From Candidatus Zhuqueibacterota bacterium (GTDB lineage: Bacteria > Electryoneota > RPQS01): a DNA stretch of 39,178 nucleotides. Both the position numbers and the translations under genes were made by a program. Positions 13,290 through 22,526 of this stretch are shown here, in pieces. The stretch lies in NCBI GenBank assembly GCA_003818605.1, contig RPQS01000035.1, forward strand, positions 1 to 39,178, written 5' to 3'. Numbering within the stretch: position 1 is the first letter of the stretch; each line of letters starts with the position of its first letter. The notes below the pieces were generated by a model. That model ran no database searches. It was not told the DNA's origin and was given only the letters and a program-made list of their open reading frames with translations.

Positions 13290-13319
13290 TTGACAATGTT
13301 TCAGGAAATTCCTTAATTT
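13290..13319 (+). promoter_or_regulatory. Candidate promoter for rpsL-rpsG-fusA
   Basis: A perfect -35 TTGACA lies at 13290-13295. The -10 region is weak: with 17-18 bp spacing it reads TTAATT or TAATTT (13313-13319). The string TTAATTTG also resembles the TAnnTTTG promoter element known in Bacteroidota. The gap 13181-13351 is AT-richer than its surroundings and also contains TATTAT (13238-13243) and TAGATTTG (13243-13250). A promoter somewhere in this gap is likely; the exact one is uncertain. Confidence 0.4.
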
Positions 13320-13340
13320 GTAAGTCTAAGCCCAAAATTT

Positions 13341-13344
13341 GGAG
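13341..13344 (+). promoter_or_regulatory. Shine-Dalgarno site deciding the TTG start of rpsL
   Basis: GGAG lies 7 nt before TTG 13352, which is exactly where S12 similarity begins (PTVQQLIR). The frame is open upstream to an ATG at 13286, but those extra 22 residues are not S12-like and overlap the candidate promoter. Confidence 0.65.
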
Positions 13345-13351
13345 TGCTTCT

Positions 13352-13741
13352 TTGCCGACGGTTCAACAACTGATCCGGGCCCGACGTCAACCCCCCAAGT
13401 TTAAGACCTCCGCGCCTGCACTGTCGCGCTGCCCGCAGCGCCGTGGCGTGTGCACGCGTGTCTACACCACCACGCCTAAAAAGCCCAACTCGGCGCTGCG
13501 GAAGGTTGCTCGCGTCAAACTTTCCAACGGCATGGTGGTCACCGCGTACATTCCGGGAGAAGGTCACAACTTACAGGAACACTCCATCGTCATGATTCGG
13601 GGTGGCCGTGTCAAGGATTTGCCCGGAGTTCGCTATCACATTATTCGCGGTATCCTGGACGCCTCCGGAGTGGAAGGTCGCAAGAAAGGCCGTTCCAAGT
13701 ACGGTGCCAAGAAGAAGGCCGCTACGGCCAAAGCGAAGTAA
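13352..13741 (+). CDS. rpsL: 30S ribosomal protein S12
   Basis: 129 residues starting PTVQQLIR after the initiator. The decoding-centre loop [15 protein letters not shown] has its first Lys at residue 43, equivalent to E. coli K42, the streptomycin-related position. The second conserved loop [13 protein letters not shown] contains the Asp that RimO methylthiolates in E. coli. S12 monitors codon-anticodon pairing. TTG 13352 with GGAG 7 nt upstream is preferred over an upstream ATG that would add non-homologous residues. It heads rpsL-rpsG-fusA and follows rpoC by 171 nt. Confidence 0.96.
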   Translation: MPTVQQLIRARRQPPKFKTSAPALSRCPQRRGVCTRVYTTTPKKPNSALRKVARVKLSNGMVVTAYIPGEGHNLQEHSIVMIRGGRVKDLPGVRYHIIRGILDASGVEGRKKGRSKYGAKKKAATAKAK

Positions 13742-13801
13742 CCTATCGGGTCCCGCTTTATTGCGTTTCCCGCGTTTGTACCGATCTAAAACCAGTTTCT
13801 T

Positions 13802-14272
13802 ATGCCGAGACGAAAGCGTGTTATCAAGCGTGAAGTCCTGACTGACCCGAAGTACGGGTCGGCTGAGGTCGCGGCCTTCATCAACGGTTTGCTCCGCCGG
13901 GGCAAGCGTTCGACGGCCGAAAATATTCTCTACGGTGCCTTAGATATCATCGAAGAGAAGGCCAAAGTCAATCCTGTCGAGGTCTTCACGAAGGCGATGA
14001 AAAGCGTCGCCCCGGTCGTGGAAGTGAAAAGCCGTCGCGTCGGTGGTTCCACGTACCAGGTACCTGTTGAAGTGCGATCAGCCCGCCGGCAGGCTTTGGC
14101 TATTCGCTGGCTGATCAACTATTCCCAGTCGCGCAGCGAAAAAACAATGGCTCAGAAACTGGCGGGTGAAATTATGGCGGCGGCCAAAGGCGAAGGCAAC
14201 GCCATTAAAAAACGCGATGATACGCACAAAATGGCGGAAGCCAATAAAGCGTTCGCTCATTTCCGCTGGTAG
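13802..14272 (+). CDS. rpsG: 30S ribosomal protein S7
   Basis: 156 residues, standard S7 length. The start ([20 protein letters not shown]) and the segment [19 protein letters not shown] are characteristic, and the end is AFAHFRW. S7 nucleates assembly of the 30S head and contacts tRNA in the P and E sites. No clear Shine-Dalgarno sequence precedes ATG 13802. fusA follows by 36 nt. Confidence 0.98.
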   Translation: MPRRKRVIKREVLTDPKYGSAEVAAFINGLLRRGKRSTAENILYGALDIIEEKAKVNPVEVFTKAMKSVAPVVEVKSRRVGGSTYQVPVEVRSARRQALAIRWLINYSQSRSEKTMAQKLAGEIMAAAKGEGNAIKKRDDTHKMAEANKAFAHFRW

Positions 14273-14308
14273 TTTTTCCGTTTCGTTTTTTAGTTGAGAT
14301 TTTGTTCT

Positions 14309-16435
14309 GTGACTGTTCCCAATGTACAGCCGAAAAAAGCTTCCAAGCCTTCCGCGAAAGGTGAAACGGAGCGATTGCCGCTGTCCATGACCCGGAACAT
14401 CGGCATCATGGCGCATATTGATGCCGGCAAGACGACTACCACCGAACGAATTCTCTTTTATACAGGTCGCGTACACCGGATGGGGGAGGTGGACGAAGGC
14501 AGCGCGACGATGGATTTCATGGAGCAGGAAAAGGAACGCGGCATTACGATCACCTCCGCCGCTACCACCTGTTACTGGAGGGACCATCGGATTAACATCA
14601 TTGACACGCCCGGCCATGTGGATTTCACGGTAGAGGTTGAGCGGTCTCTGAGAGTGCTGGACGGTGCGGTTGCGTTATTCTGCGCAGTAGGGGGAGTGGA
14701 ACCGCAATCGGAAACGGTTTGGCGGCAAGCCAATCGTTATCAGGTTCCGCGAATCTGCTTCGTCAACAAAATGGATCGGGCGGGTGCGGATTTCTTCCGG
14801 GTGGTGGAGATGATCCGAAGCCACCTGCATGCGAATCCGGTGCCCATTGCCATACCGGTTGGGTCGGGGGACATGTTCCGCGGTATCGTTGATCTGATCA
14901 GGTTTAAAACCGTGATCTGGGTTGAAAATTCGCAGGGAACGGAGTTCGAAGAGTTCGATGTTCCCAAGGACATGTACGATATTGCGCATCACTGGCGGGA
15001 ACGGCTACTCGAATCGGTGTCAGATTACGATGACCACCTGATGGCGAAATTCCTCGACAACGAACCGATACCGGAAGAGGAAATCCGAGCGGCGCTGCGC
15101 AAGGCAACGATTGATATGAAGATCTTTCCCGTGCAGGTGGGTTCCGCCTACCGCAAGAAGGGGATTCAGCAGCTGATGGACGGGGTGGTGGATTTCCTGC
15201 CGTCGCCGATGGATAAAGGTCCGGTGTACGGGATCCATCCCAAGACCGAAAAAGAGGAAGAGCGCAGACCGGATATCGAAGAGCCTTTTGCCGCGTTAGC
15301 CTTCAAGATCATGAATGATCCCTACGTCGGCAAACTGACTTTCTTCCGGGTTTATTCGGGGCGGCTGGCAACGGGAACAATGATTTTAAACGCAACATCC
15401 GGAAAGAGGGAACGAATATCACGGTTGTTGCTGATGTCGGCGGATAAGAGGGAAGAAGTCGGGGAAGTGGCGGCCGGGGATATTGCCGCAACCGTCGCTT
15501 TGAGAGCGGTTCGCACAGGGGACACGTTGTGTGTGGAGAATCGCCCGATTCTGCTTGAGAAGATGGAGTTTCCCACCCCGGTGATCGAAATATCCATCGA
15601 GCCAAAATCCAAAGCCGATCAGGATAAAATTTCCGAAGCTCTATCCCGACTCGCGGACGAAGATCCGACTTTCCGGGTCGGCTTCAATGAAGATACAGGA
15701 CAGACCATCATTTCCGGGATGGGGGAGCTTCACCTCGAAATCATCGTTGACCGTTTGTTGAGAGAGTTTCGGGTGGATGCCGTTGTAGGTCGGCCGCAAG
15801 TTTCTTACAAGGAATGCATCCGGCGGCCCGCGCATCAGAATTTGAGATTTGCCAAGCAGACCGGCGGGCGGGGACAATTTGCCCACGTGGTGATTGACAT
15901 TGAACCGGCTCCGGCAGGCAGCGGATTGATCTTTGAGAACAAGATATTCGGCGGTACCATTCCCAAGGAATACATTCCGGCCGTACAGCGCGGCCTGGAA
16001 GACGCCATGAAAACGGGCGTGCTGGCCGGATATCCGCTGATGGATATTAAAGTTTCGCTTGTTGACGGTTCGTATCATGAGGTGGATTCATCCGAATTGG
16101 CTTTCCGGGTGGCGGCGGCGATGGCCTTGAAGGATGCTGTCCGTCAAGCGAATCCGGCGCTCATGGAACCGGTGATGAAAGTGGAAGTGGTCACTCCCGA
16201 TACGTATCTGGGAAATGTGGTGGGAGATTTGAATTCCCGACGCGGGCGGATTCAGGGAATTCACCCCCGTGCCGATGGACAAGTGGTGGATGCGGTTGTG
16301 CCGCTCTCGGACATGTTCGGCTATGCCACAGCTTTACGATCCCTGACTCAGGGACGGGCCATTTTCACGATGATGTTCGACCACTTCAAGGAAGTGCCGG
16401 ACTCGGTTTCGGAAAAAATATTAGAACGTAGATAG
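14309..16435 (+). CDS. fusA: Elongation factor G
   Basis: 708 residues from GTG 14309. The G domain has the P-loop [13 protein letters not shown], switch segment [21 protein letters not shown] and [10 protein letters not shown]. Domain III has GMGELHLEI, and domains IV-V run to [17 protein letters not shown] drives ribosomal translocation and, with RRF, recycling. The first about 28 residues are Lys/Pro-rich and precede the usual start [17 protein letters not shown] 14388 would give a protein without this extension. A TTG at 14294 is also in frame. GTG is chosen as the most likely, with moderate certainty. There is no tuf between fusA and rpsJ. Confidence 0.96.
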   Translation: MTVPNVQPKKASKPSAKGETERLPLSMTRNIGIMAHIDAGKTTTTERILFYTGRVHRMGEVDEGSATMDFMEQEKERGITITSAATTCYWRDHRINIIDTPGHVDFTVEVERSLRVLDGAVALFCAVGGVEPQSETVWRQANRYQVPRICFVNKMDRAGADFFRVVEMIRSHLHANPVPIAIPVGSGDMFRGIVDLIRFKTVIWVENSQGTEFEEFDVPKDMYDIAHHWRERLLESVSDYDDHLMAKFLDNEPIPEEEIRAALRKATIDMKIFPVQVGSAYRKKGIQQLMDGVVDFLPSPMDKGPVYGIHPKTEKEEERRPDIEEPFAALAFKIMNDPYVGKLTFFRVYSGRLATGTMILNATSGKRERISRLLLMSADKREEVGEVAAGDIAATVALRAVRTGDTLCVENRPILLEKMEFPTPVIEISIEPKSKADQDKISEALSRLADEDPTFRVGFNEDTGQTIISGMGELHLEIIVDRLLREFRVDAVVGRPQVSYKECIRRPAHQNLRFAKQTGGRGQFAHVVIDIEPAPAGSGLIFENKIFGGTIPKEYIPAVQRGLEDAMKTGVLAGYPLMDIKVSLVDGSYHEVDSSELAFRVAAAMALKDAVRQANPALMEPVMKVEVVTPDTYLGNVVGDLNSRRGRIQGIHPRADGQVVDAVVPLSDMFGYATALRSLTQGRAIFTMMFDHFKEVPDSVSEKILERR

Positions 16436-16446
16436 TACTCGGCGGA

Positions 16447-16475
16447 ACTCACGCACCGTCTTCGGTGCGGCGAGT
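16447..16475 (+). promoter_or_regulatory. Hairpin in the fusA-rpsJ gap, possible S10-operon leader structure
   Basis: CGCACCG (16452-16458) pairs with CGGTGCG (16463-16469) around loop TCTT. Flanking ACTC (16447-16450) and GAGT (16472-16475) can extend it with a small internal loop. No T tract follows. In E. coli the rpsJ leader hairpins mediate L4 autoregulation; a similar role here is possible but unproven. Confidence 0.45.
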
Positions 16476-16504
16476 GTCGCTGCAAGCCCAAACGGGTTGC
16501 CAAG

Positions 16505-16813
16505 GTGAAGAAAGGTTTTATACGGATCCGGTTGAAAAGCTACGATCATAACCTGATCGACAAATCAACCGAGAAGATCATTCAGACGGCGAAAGCCACC
16601 GGCGCATTGATTTCGGGTCCGATTCCGCTCCCGACACGGCGTCAGGTGTTTACCGTCAACCGGTCACCGCACGTGGACAAGAAGTCTCGCGAGCAGTTCG
16701 AGACGCGCGTCCATAAGCGTTTAATTGACATTCTAAATTCGACTCCCAAAACGGTGGATGCACTCATACGCATTGAGTTGCCCGCCGGCGTAGATATCGA
16801 GATCAAGACGTGA
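16505..16813 (+). CDS. rpsJ: 30S ribosomal protein S10 / NusE
   Basis: 102 residues from GTG 16505. The conserved start [14 protein letters not shown], the loop [26 protein letters not shown] (residues about 37-63) and the end [11 protein letters not shown] are standard. S10 sits in the 30S head and, as NusE, links NusG to the ribosome and joins antitermination complexes. It opens the S10 gene block and stands 69 nt after fusA. Confidence 0.97.
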   Translation: MKKGFIRIRLKSYDHNLIDKSTEKIIQTAKATGALISGPIPLPTRRQVFTVNRSPHVDKKSREQFETRVHKRLIDILNSTPKTVDALIRIELPAGVDIEIKT

Positions 16814-16832
16814 TCGAATACCTGCGTTGAAG

Positions 16833-16860
16833 GTACTCCGGGCCGAGTCCGGAGCAGTAC
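16833..16860 (+). other. Bulged hairpin in the rpsJ-rplC gap
   Basis: GTAC (16833-16836) plus TCCGG (16837-16841) pair with CCGGA (16849-16853) and GTAC (16857-16860), leaving a 3-nt bulge GCA and a 7-nt loop. It lies 20 nt before rplC. It could be a control or processing element in the 67-nt gap; no homologue is recognised. Confidence 0.3.
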
Positions 16861-16880
16861 GCGGATATTGAGATAAGAAC

Positions 16881-17498
16881 ATGATCGGACTTATCGGAAG
16901 AAAACTGGGCATGACCCGCATCTTTGACGACAAAGGGAACGCTATCCCCGTCACCGTCATCGAGTTGGGGCCCAATCAAATCACCGGGCTGCGGACGTCG
17001 GAAGACAACGGCTACGCGGCTACGTGTCTGGGCTTCGAGCAGAAGCGTGACAAGCTGGTCAATATGCCTCAGAAGGGGCACTATGCCAAGCTGGGCATCA
17101 CTGCGCCGCGCGTGGAACGCGAATTTCGCGATATGCTGATCGAAGGAAAAAAGATCGGCGATTCCGTGAAATGCGACGTATTTACCGTCGGCGATTTGGT
17201 GCGAATCACGGGAACGTCGAAAGGACGCGGCTTCGCCGGTGTGATCAAACGTCACGGATTTTCAGGTCCGGTGGACAGCCACGGAACGCATGAGTTTTTC
17301 CGTCACGGCGGAGCCATTGGAGCGCATACCTTCCCCGGTCGTGTCTGGAAGGGACTTCGCATGCCGGGCCGGATGGGTGCCGACCGCGTGACGGTGAGCA
17401 ATCTCAAGGTGATCCGCGTGGACGTGGATGCCAACCTCATCATGGTTAAAGGAGCGGTTCCGGGTCCCAGCAAGGGAATCGTTCTGGTTCGCAAGTAG
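16881..17498 (+). CDS. rplC: 50S ribosomal protein L3
   Basis: 205 residues. The start [17 protein letters not shown] and the loop reaching the peptidyl transferase centre ([20 protein letters not shown], residues about 138-157) are characteristic. The segment [19 protein letters not shown] is also typical. L3 starts 50S assembly. The glutamine methylated in E. coli L3 (within GSIGQ) corresponds here to GAIGA, so that site appears absent. The stop codon overlaps the rplD GTG by one base. Confidence 0.98.
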   Translation: MIGLIGRKLGMTRIFDDKGNAIPVTVIELGPNQITGLRTSEDNGYAATCLGFEQKRDKLVNMPQKGHYAKLGITAPRVEREFRDMLIEGKKIGDSVKCDVFTVGDLVRITGTSKGRGFAGVIKRHGFSGPVDSHGTHEFFRHGGAIGAHTFPGRVWKGLRMPGRMGADRVTVSNLKVIRVDVDANLIMVKGAVPGPSKGIVLVRK

Positions 17499-18145
17499 TG
17501 AAAGTCGCCATGCAATTGCCCGTGTATAAAAGAGACGGCTCGAAGACGAATGAAACCGTAGAAATCCCGGAAGGGATTCTCGCGGTAGAGCCGAACGACC
17601 ACGCCATTTGGCTGGCCGTACGCAGTGAGGAAGCTGCCCAGCGTCAGGGAACCGCAGCCACCAAGACGCGCAGCTATGTGCGCGGCGGTGGCAAGAAGCC
17701 GTTCCGCCAAAAGGGTCGCGGTATGGCCAGGCAGGGCACGATTCGTTCTCCGCTCAATCCGGGCGGCAGCACGATTTTCGGTCCGCAGCCGCATGGCTAT
17801 TGCGTGAAATTGACCGAAAAGACAAAGAAATTGGCTCGCCGAAGCGCTTTTATTTATAAAGCTCGCGCCGATAAAATTCGCGTCGTAGAAGATTTTTCGC
17901 TGGAGACTCCGCGCACCCGTGAAATTGCCGGTTTGCTGGAGGCTTTAGGTCTGCGCGGCGAACGTGTGTTGCTGTTAACTCCGGATTTCGATGGTGTGAT
18001 CGCACGCAGCGTTCGCAATCTGTATAAGACGGAAGCGCAGAAGGCCGACGTAGCCTCCACCCGCGATCTGATGAACTGCACCACGCTGCTGGTACAAAAG
18101 AGCGCGGTGTCCAAACTCGTGCAGGTGTTCGATCATGCTGCATAA
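17498..18145 (+). CDS. rplD: 50S ribosomal protein L4
   Basis: 215 residues from GTG 17498, overlapping the rplC stop by one base. ATG 17510 is an equally reasonable start, four residues shorter. The extended loop that lines the exit tunnel contains RGGGKKPFRQKGRGMARQG (residues about 67-85). L4 is an early assembly protein and in enterobacteria represses the S10 operon. The last 11 nt overlap rplW, implying coupled translation. Confidence 0.97.
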   Translation: MKVAMQLPVYKRDGSKTNETVEIPEGILAVEPNDHAIWLAVRSEEAAQRQGTAATKTRSYVRGGGKKPFRQKGRGMARQGTIRSPLNPGGSTIFGPQPHGYCVKLTEKTKKLARRSAFIYKARADKIRVVEDFSLETPRTREIAGLLEALGLRGERVLLLTPDFDGVIARSVRNLYKTEAQKADVASTRDLMNCTTLLVQKSAVSKLVQVFDHAA

Positions 18146-18425
18146 GAGATCCGTTCTTCGCAAGCCGCTCCTTACGGAAAAAATCGCGGCGATTCAGGAC
18201 AAGAATAATCAGTATGCCTTCGAAGTTGACCCGAACGCGAACAAGATCGAGATCAAGCGGGCCATCGAATTGAAATACTCGGTCAAGGTGCTGAACGTCA
18301 ACACGATGAGCGTGCGCGGAAAGACGAAGCGATTGGGCCGGTTCTCCGGCAAGCGCGCCGATTGGAAGAAAGCGGTGGTCACGCTGAAAGCAGGCGACCA
18401 CATCGAACTGGCGCAAAACGTATAG
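18135..18425 (+). CDS. rplW: 50S ribosomal protein L23
   Basis: 96 residues, with KPLLTEKIAAIQDKNNQYAFEVD near the start and the loop around VNTMSVRGKTKRLG. L23 lies at the tunnel exit and docks trigger factor and SRP. ATG 18135 overlaps the end of rplD by 11 nt. The length and ends fit the family. Confidence 0.97.
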   Translation: MLHKRSVLRKPLLTEKIAAIQDKNNQYAFEVDPNANKIEIKRAIELKYSVKVLNVNTMSVRGKTKRLGRFSGKRADWKKAVVTLKAGDHIELAQNV

Positions 18426-18445
18426 CGATGTGAGAGCATTGTAAG

Positions 18446-19288
18446 ATGCCTGTTAAAAAATTCAAACCCCTGACACCGACGCTGCGTTTCCGCACAGTTC
18501 TGGACCGGAGCCACCTTTCCAAGGAAAGCCCGGAAAAGACCTTGCTGCAGCCGTTGCCCAAGAGCGGCGGGCGGAACAATCGCGGGCGCGCAACGAATAT
18601 CAATACCGGCGGCGGTGCACGACATCACTATCGTGTTGTTGATTTTCGGCGCGATAAATTGAATATTCCCGCACGCGTTGCGCGTTTGGAATATGACCCC
18701 AATCGCAGCGCGAATATCGCTCTGCTGCACTATGTGGATGGCGAAAAGCGGTATATTCTGGCTCCGGACGGCTTAGCCGTCGGCGACAAGATAATGTCTT
18801 CGCGCACGGAAGCCGAAATTCGCGTGGGCAACGCGATTCCGATCGAGAAGATCCCGCTCGGCTCGTTCATTCACAACGTCGAGATGAAGGTCGGTAAAGG
18901 CGGACAGATTTCCCGTTCCGCCGGTACGGCTTGCCAGCTTACAGCGATTGATGGCAAATACGCGTTGTTGAAGCTGCCCTCGGGTGAAATGCGCAAGATT
19001 CCCGCCCTGTGTATGGCAACCATCGGTCAAGTCGGAAACTTGGAGCATGAGAAAACCAGTTCCGGCAAAGCCGGTCGCACCCGCTGGCTTGGCCGCCGTT
19101 CGCATGTTCGCGGTGTGGCGAAGAATCCGGTAGATCACCCAATGGGCGGTGGTGAAGGCCGGAGTTCAGGTGGCCGCCATCCGTGTACACCGTGGGGCAA
19201 ACCCACGAAGGGTTACAAAACTCGTAATCCTCGCAAAAAATCGTCAAAATTGATTGTCCGCCGTCGCAACGTACAGACACGAGGCTGA
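18446..19288 (+). CDS. rplB: 50S ribosomal protein L2
   Basis: 280 residues. It begins [15 protein letters not shown]. The conserved C-terminal segment [20 protein letters not shown] contains the histidine equivalent to E. coli H229, linked to peptidyl transferase function. It ends with the Arg/Lys-rich [16 protein letters not shown]2 bridges 23S rRNA domains and contacts the 30S subunit. No disruption seen. Confidence 0.98.
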   Translation: MPVKKFKPLTPTLRFRTVLDRSHLSKESPEKTLLQPLPKSGGRNNRGRATNINTGGGARHHYRVVDFRRDKLNIPARVARLEYDPNRSANIALLHYVDGEKRYILAPDGLAVGDKIMSSRTEAEIRVGNAIPIEKIPLGSFIHNVEMKVGKGGQISRSAGTACQLTAIDGKYALLKLPSGEMRKIPALCMATIGQVGNLEHEKTSSGKAGRTRWLGRRSHVRGVAKNPVDHPMGGGEGRSSGGRHPCTPWGKPTKGYKTRNPRKKSSKLIVRRRNVQTRG

Positions 19289-19295
19289 TGCTCCC

Positions 19296-19595
19296 ATGGC
19301 AAGGTCGTTGAAAAAGGGGCCTTTTATTGACCCCAGACTGGAAAACCGAATTCTGGAGATGAACAAGGCGAACGAGAAGAAAGTTCTCAAGACTTGGTCT
19401 CGCCGTTCGATGATTTCTCCGGATTTTGTGGGGCACACGCTGGCAGTTCATAACGGCAAAAAATTTCTGCCGGTTTACATTACAGAAAATATGGTCGGGC
19501 ACAAGTTGGGCGAATTCGCCCCGACCCGCACCTTCAAGGGACACACGGCAAAAAAAGCCGAAAAGACCGTTAAAAGTCCGACCGGCAAGAAGTAA
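19296..19595 (+). CDS. rpsS: 30S ribosomal protein S19
   Basis: 99 residues from ATG 19296 ([15 protein letters not shown]), the normal S19 start. The frame is open back to a GTG at 19254, but that part overlaps rplB and is not S19-like. The conserved segment [17 protein letters not shown] is at residues about 47-63, followed by [18 protein letters not shown]19 lies in the 30S head with S13. GAGG at 19281-19284 is a weakly spaced ribosome binding site. Confidence 0.97.
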   Translation: MARSLKKGPFIDPRLENRILEMNKANEKKVLKTWSRRSMISPDFVGHTLAVHNGKKFLPVYITENMVGHKLGEFAPTRTFKGHTAKKAEKTVKSPTGKK

Positions 19596-19604
19596 GATAG
19601 ACTC

Positions 19605-20120
19605 ATGGAAGCGCGCTGCTTAACAAGATTTGTCCGAATAGCTCCCCGAAAGATGCGGCTGGTTGCCGATCTGGTTCGCGGCAAGAGTGTCAATGACGCC
19701 CTCGGACTCTTGAAGTTCACGCCCCGAGCGGGTGCCACTCCCATTGCGAAAGCCATCCAGTCCGCGGTGGCGAACCTGGTCAACAGCGACAAGGGCCGCG
19801 ATGTGAATCCCGACTCTCTGGTTATCAAGCTCATCTTTGTGGATGAAGGGCCGACCTATAAACGCTTTATGCCGCGCGCAATGGGCCGGGCCACACCAAT
19901 CCGTAAGCGGACGAGCCATATCGCCGTAGTTATCTCCACGCCCGAGGCGCCTGAAGAAGCAGAAACGGAAATGCCGGACGTGGAAAGCGAGACTGCAGCG
20001 GCTCCTGTCAAAGAAAAAAGCAAAGTTAAGTCCACCGCCAAGCCGAAAGCTAAGGCGAAAGCTAAAGCCGACGAACATGCCGGCGCGAAACGTTCAGTCA
20101 AGAAGAAGAAAACGGAATAA
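19605..20120 (+). CDS. rplV: 50S ribosomal protein L22 with long charged C-terminal tail
   Basis: 171 residues, against about 110-120 in most bacteria. The core (residues 1-112) is ordinary, with RIAPRKMRLVADLVRG near the start, the tunnel loop (GPTYKRFMPRAMGRATPI, residues about 82-99) and SHIAVVIS. Residues about 113-171 form a tail, first acidic (EEAETEMPDVESE) then rich in Lys, Ala and Pro (KPKAKAKAKAD), ending KKKKTE. The reading frame is intact and rpsC starts 3 nt later, so the tail looks genuine. L22 lines the exit tunnel; its C-terminus is exposed on the solvent side. Confidence 0.95.
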   Translation: MEARCLTRFVRIAPRKMRLVADLVRGKSVNDALGLLKFTPRAGATPIAKAIQSAVANLVNSDKGRDVNPDSLVIKLIFVDEGPTYKRFMPRAMGRATPIRKRTSHIAVVISTPEAPEEAETEMPDVESETAAAPVKEKSKVKSTAKPKAKAKAKADEHAGAKRSVKKKKTE

Positions 20121-20123
20121 GCT

Positions 20124-20801
20124 GTGGGTCAGAAAACCAATCCCGTCGGCCTGCGTCTGGGAATCATCCGTACGTGGAACAGCGCATGGTTCGATGAACG
20201 GAATTTTGCGGATAAGCTTCACGAAGATCTGTATCTTCGCCGATACCTGCATCAGCGTCTGAAGGGCGCAGGGGTGGCCGGTATCCAGATCGAGCGAACG
20301 CCAAAACAATTGACTCTGACGATTCGCACGGCGCGGCCCGGAATCGTGATCGGACGCAAAGGCGCCGAAGTGGACAAGCTGAAAGCCGAGCTCCGCAATC
20401 TGACGAAGCGCGACGTGCAGGTGAATATTTTCGAGATCAAGCGGCCGGAGCTGGAATCCAAGCTGGTGGCCGATATGATCGCGCAGCAGTTGGAAGGTCG
20501 TGTGTCGTTTCGACGCGCCATGAAAAAAGCGATTCAGACGACGATGCGCATGGGTGCGGAAGGCGTTAAAGTTCTATGTTCCGGCTGTCTGGGCGGCGCG
20601 GAGATGTCGCGGCAGGAAGGATACATGGAAGGCCGTGTGCCGCTGCACACGCTGCGTGCCGACATTGATTATGCATTATCCGTGGCAAAGACCACGTATG
20701 GAACCATAGGCGTGAAGGTATGGATTTGCAAGGGCGAAGTCATTGGCAAGAACACGCTGGCTTCCGGACAAATCCGCGCCCGCGAACGCGCTCCAAGATA
20801 A
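20124..20801 (+). CDS. rpsC: 30S ribosomal protein S3
   Basis: 225 residues from GTG 20124 ([17 protein letters not shown]). The KH domain with [18 protein letters not shown] is at residues about 75-92. The C-terminal domain contains the [20 protein letters not shown] segment. S3 forms part of the mRNA entry channel. It starts 3 nt after rplV and is followed by rplP after 12 nt. Confidence 0.98.
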   Translation: MGQKTNPVGLRLGIIRTWNSAWFDERNFADKLHEDLYLRRYLHQRLKGAGVAGIQIERTPKQLTLTIRTARPGIVIGRKGAEVDKLKAELRNLTKRDVQVNIFEIKRPELESKLVADMIAQQLEGRVSFRRAMKKAIQTTMRMGAEGVKVLCSGCLGGAEMSRQEGYMEGRVPLHTLRADIDYALSVAKTTYGTIGVKVWICKGEVIGKNTLASGQIRARERAPR

Positions 20802-20813
20802 GATAACGACATC

Positions 20814-21233
20814 ATGCTCACTCCCAAGAGACTAAAGTTTCGTAAACAACAACGCCGTCGCCGCTCCGGCTGTGACTATGCAGGCAGTACGGTTGCTTTC
20901 GGGCAGTACGGCTTGAAGGCTATGGGCGATTGTTGGATGAGTTCCCGGCAGATTGAAGCGGCTCGTGTGGCGTTAACGCGTCACGTCAAGCGCGGCGGCA
21001 AAATCTGGATTCGCGTATTTCCGGATAAACCGGTGACCAAGAAGCCGCTGGAAACCCGGCAAGGAAAAGGCAAGGGTCCGGTGGAACTGTACGCGGCGGT
21101 GATTCGCCCCGGCCGGATTCTTTTTGAAATCGAGGGAGTGGATTTGCAGACGGCTCGCGACGCAATGCGTCTGGCGGCGCAAAAACTGCCGATCAAGACT
21201 CGTTTTGTCGAACGCGAAGTGTCGCACACCTAA
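20814..21233 (+). CDS. rplP: 50S ribosomal protein L16
   Basis: 139 residues. It starts [17 protein letters not shown] and has [25 protein letters not shown] and [17 protein letters not shown], the conserved region near the arginine hydroxylated in some bacteria. L16 helps place tRNA in the A site. No clear Shine-Dalgarno sequence precedes ATG 20814. Confidence 0.98.
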   Translation: MLTPKRLKFRKQQRRRRSGCDYAGSTVAFGQYGLKAMGDCWMSSRQIEAARVALTRHVKRGGKIWIRVFPDKPVTKKPLETRQGKGKGPVELYAAVIRPGRILFEIEGVDLQTARDAMRLAAQKLPIKTRFVEREVSHT

Positions 21234-21253
21234 CCGAACGGTAACGAAGACTC

Positions 21254-21496
21254 ATGGCGAAAGGTTCTGCAGCACCGCTGAAAATGACCGAACTCAAGGA
21301 GTTGTCCCTCCCCGAGTTGCGGCAGCGTTTGCGGGATTGGGAAGACAATCTGGAGACACTGAAGTTTCAGCTCGATTCGGGTCAACTCCCGAATACGTCG
21401 CGAGTACGCACAATACGGCGCGACATCGCAAGAATGAGAACGATGATTCGTGAAATCGAGCTGGGTACTCGCAAGCCCAAAGGAAGTGCCGCATGA
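21254..21496 (+). CDS. rpmC: 50S ribosomal protein L29
   Basis: 80 residues, slightly longer than the common 60-70 because of a short N-terminal lead ([10 protein letters not shown]) and a short tail. The two-helix core includes [23 protein letters not shown] and [12 protein letters not shown]29 lies beside L23 at the tunnel exit. The stop overlaps the rpsQ ATG (ATGA), implying coupled translation. Confidence 0.95.
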   Translation: MAKGSAAPLKMTELKELSLPELRQRLRDWEDNLETLKFQLDSGQLPNTSRVRTIRRDIARMRTMIREIELGTRKPKGSAA

Positions 21497-21777
21497 CCGA
21501 ACGTGCTGCGCTGAATACTCCGGCCGCGCGCGGTCTGCGTAAAACCCGCGTCGGGGTCGTAGTTTCGAATAAGATGAAGAAGACCATCGTAGTCGCCGTG
21601 GAGCGTCGCGTGAAGGATCCGCTCTATAAGAAATACGTACGGCAAACGTGCAAATTCATGGCGCACGATGAGCAGAATCAATGCGAACCGGGTGATCGGG
21701 TACGCATCATGGAAACCCGGCCGCTGTCCAGCCGCAAACGGTGGCGGTTGGTCGCGATCATCGAAAAGAGGAAATAG
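21493..21777 (+). CDS. rpsQ: 30S ribosomal protein S17
   Basis: 94 residues. The OB-fold core has [41 protein letters not shown] and the end [20 protein letters not shown]17 is an early 30S assembly protein. The gene overlaps rpmC by 4 nt and is followed by rplN after 6 nt. Confidence 0.97.
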   Translation: MTERAALNTPAARGLRKTRVGVVVSNKMKKTIVVAVERRVKDPLYKKYVRQTCKFMAHDEQNQCEPGDRVRIMETRPLSSRKRWRLVAIIEKRK

Positions 21778-21783
21778 CCTCCG

Positions 21784-22152
21784 ATGATACAGGAATATTC
21801 GATCCTCAACGTAGCGGATAATACGGGCGCAAAAAAGGTCCGTTGTTTCCGCATCTATGGTGGAACTTTGCGCCGCACGGCGTCGGTCGGCGACATTATC
21901 ATGGTGTCCGTTCGTACGGCCATCCCCAACGGGGCGGTTAAAAAGGGCGAGAAATCGCGTGCGGTGGTTGTTCGTACGAAAAAGGAAGTCCATCGCAAGG
22001 ACGGTTCTTATATCCGCTTCGATGAGAATGCGGTGGTGTTGATTGATAAAGAGAATGAGCCGCGCGGGACGCGCATCTTCGGACCGGTAGCCCGCGAACT
22101 TCGCGAGAAGCAGTTCATGAAGATCGTGTCTTTGGCTCCCGAAGTGGTCTGA
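21784..22152 (+). CDS. rplN: 50S ribosomal protein L14
   Basis: 122 residues, exactly the family length. It starts [19 protein letters not shown] and ends [12 protein letters not shown]. The segment [19 protein letters not shown] is highly conserved. L14 forms intersubunit bridges and is the target of silencing factor RsfS. rplX follows after 32 nt. Confidence 0.98.
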   Translation: MIQEYSILNVADNTGAKKVRCFRIYGGTLRRTASVGDIIMVSVRTAIPNGAVKKGEKSRAVVVRTKKEVHRKDGSYIRFDENAVVLIDKENEPRGTRIFGPVARELREKQFMKIVSLAPEVV

Positions 22153-22184
22153 GTCCCGGTCCATCATCCAGTCGGAAGAAGGAA

Positions 22185-22526
22185 ATGGCCGCCCATTTAA
22201 AAATCAAAAAGAATGACCTCGTCATCGTGATCGCCGGTAACGATCGCGGCAAGCGCGGGAAAGTCCTGAAGGTCTTTCCGGACAAGCTGCGGATCATCGT
22301 CGAAGGGGTCAACTTTGTCAAAAGGCATCAGCGTCCCACGCAGAGCCGTCCGCAAGGCGGCATCATGACGCGGGAAGGTGCCATTCATGTTTCCAACGTC
22401 ATGCTGATCGATCCGAAGAGCGGCAAGCAAACGCGCGTCGGGCGTAAAGTCCTCACCGGCGGTGAAAAGACTCAGCGTGTACGTTTCGCCAAAGTTTCAA
22501 ATGAAATGATCCACGATGAGCGCTGA
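22185..22526 (+). CDS. rplX: 50S ribosomal protein L24
   Basis: 113 residues. The KOW motif ([21 protein letters not shown], residues about 6-26) is followed by [25 protein letters not shown]24 starts 50S assembly by binding the 5' region of 23S rRNA. Its 3' end overlaps the proposed ATG of rplE by 11 nt. Confidence 0.97.
   Translation: MAAHLKIKKNDLVIVIAGNDRGKRGKVLKVFPDKLRIIVEGVNFVKRHQRPTQSRPQGGIMTREGAIHVSNVMLIDPKSGKQTRVGRKVLTGGEKTQRVRFAKVSNEMIHDER

Noticed and set aside
13286-13351. Upstream ATG for rpsL
   Set aside because: The 22 additional residues are not S12-like and cover the TTGACA promoter box; TTG 13352 has a Shine-Dalgarno site.
19254-19295. Upstream extension of rpsS
   Set aside because: It overlaps rplB and lacks S19 similarity; the family start is ATG 19296.
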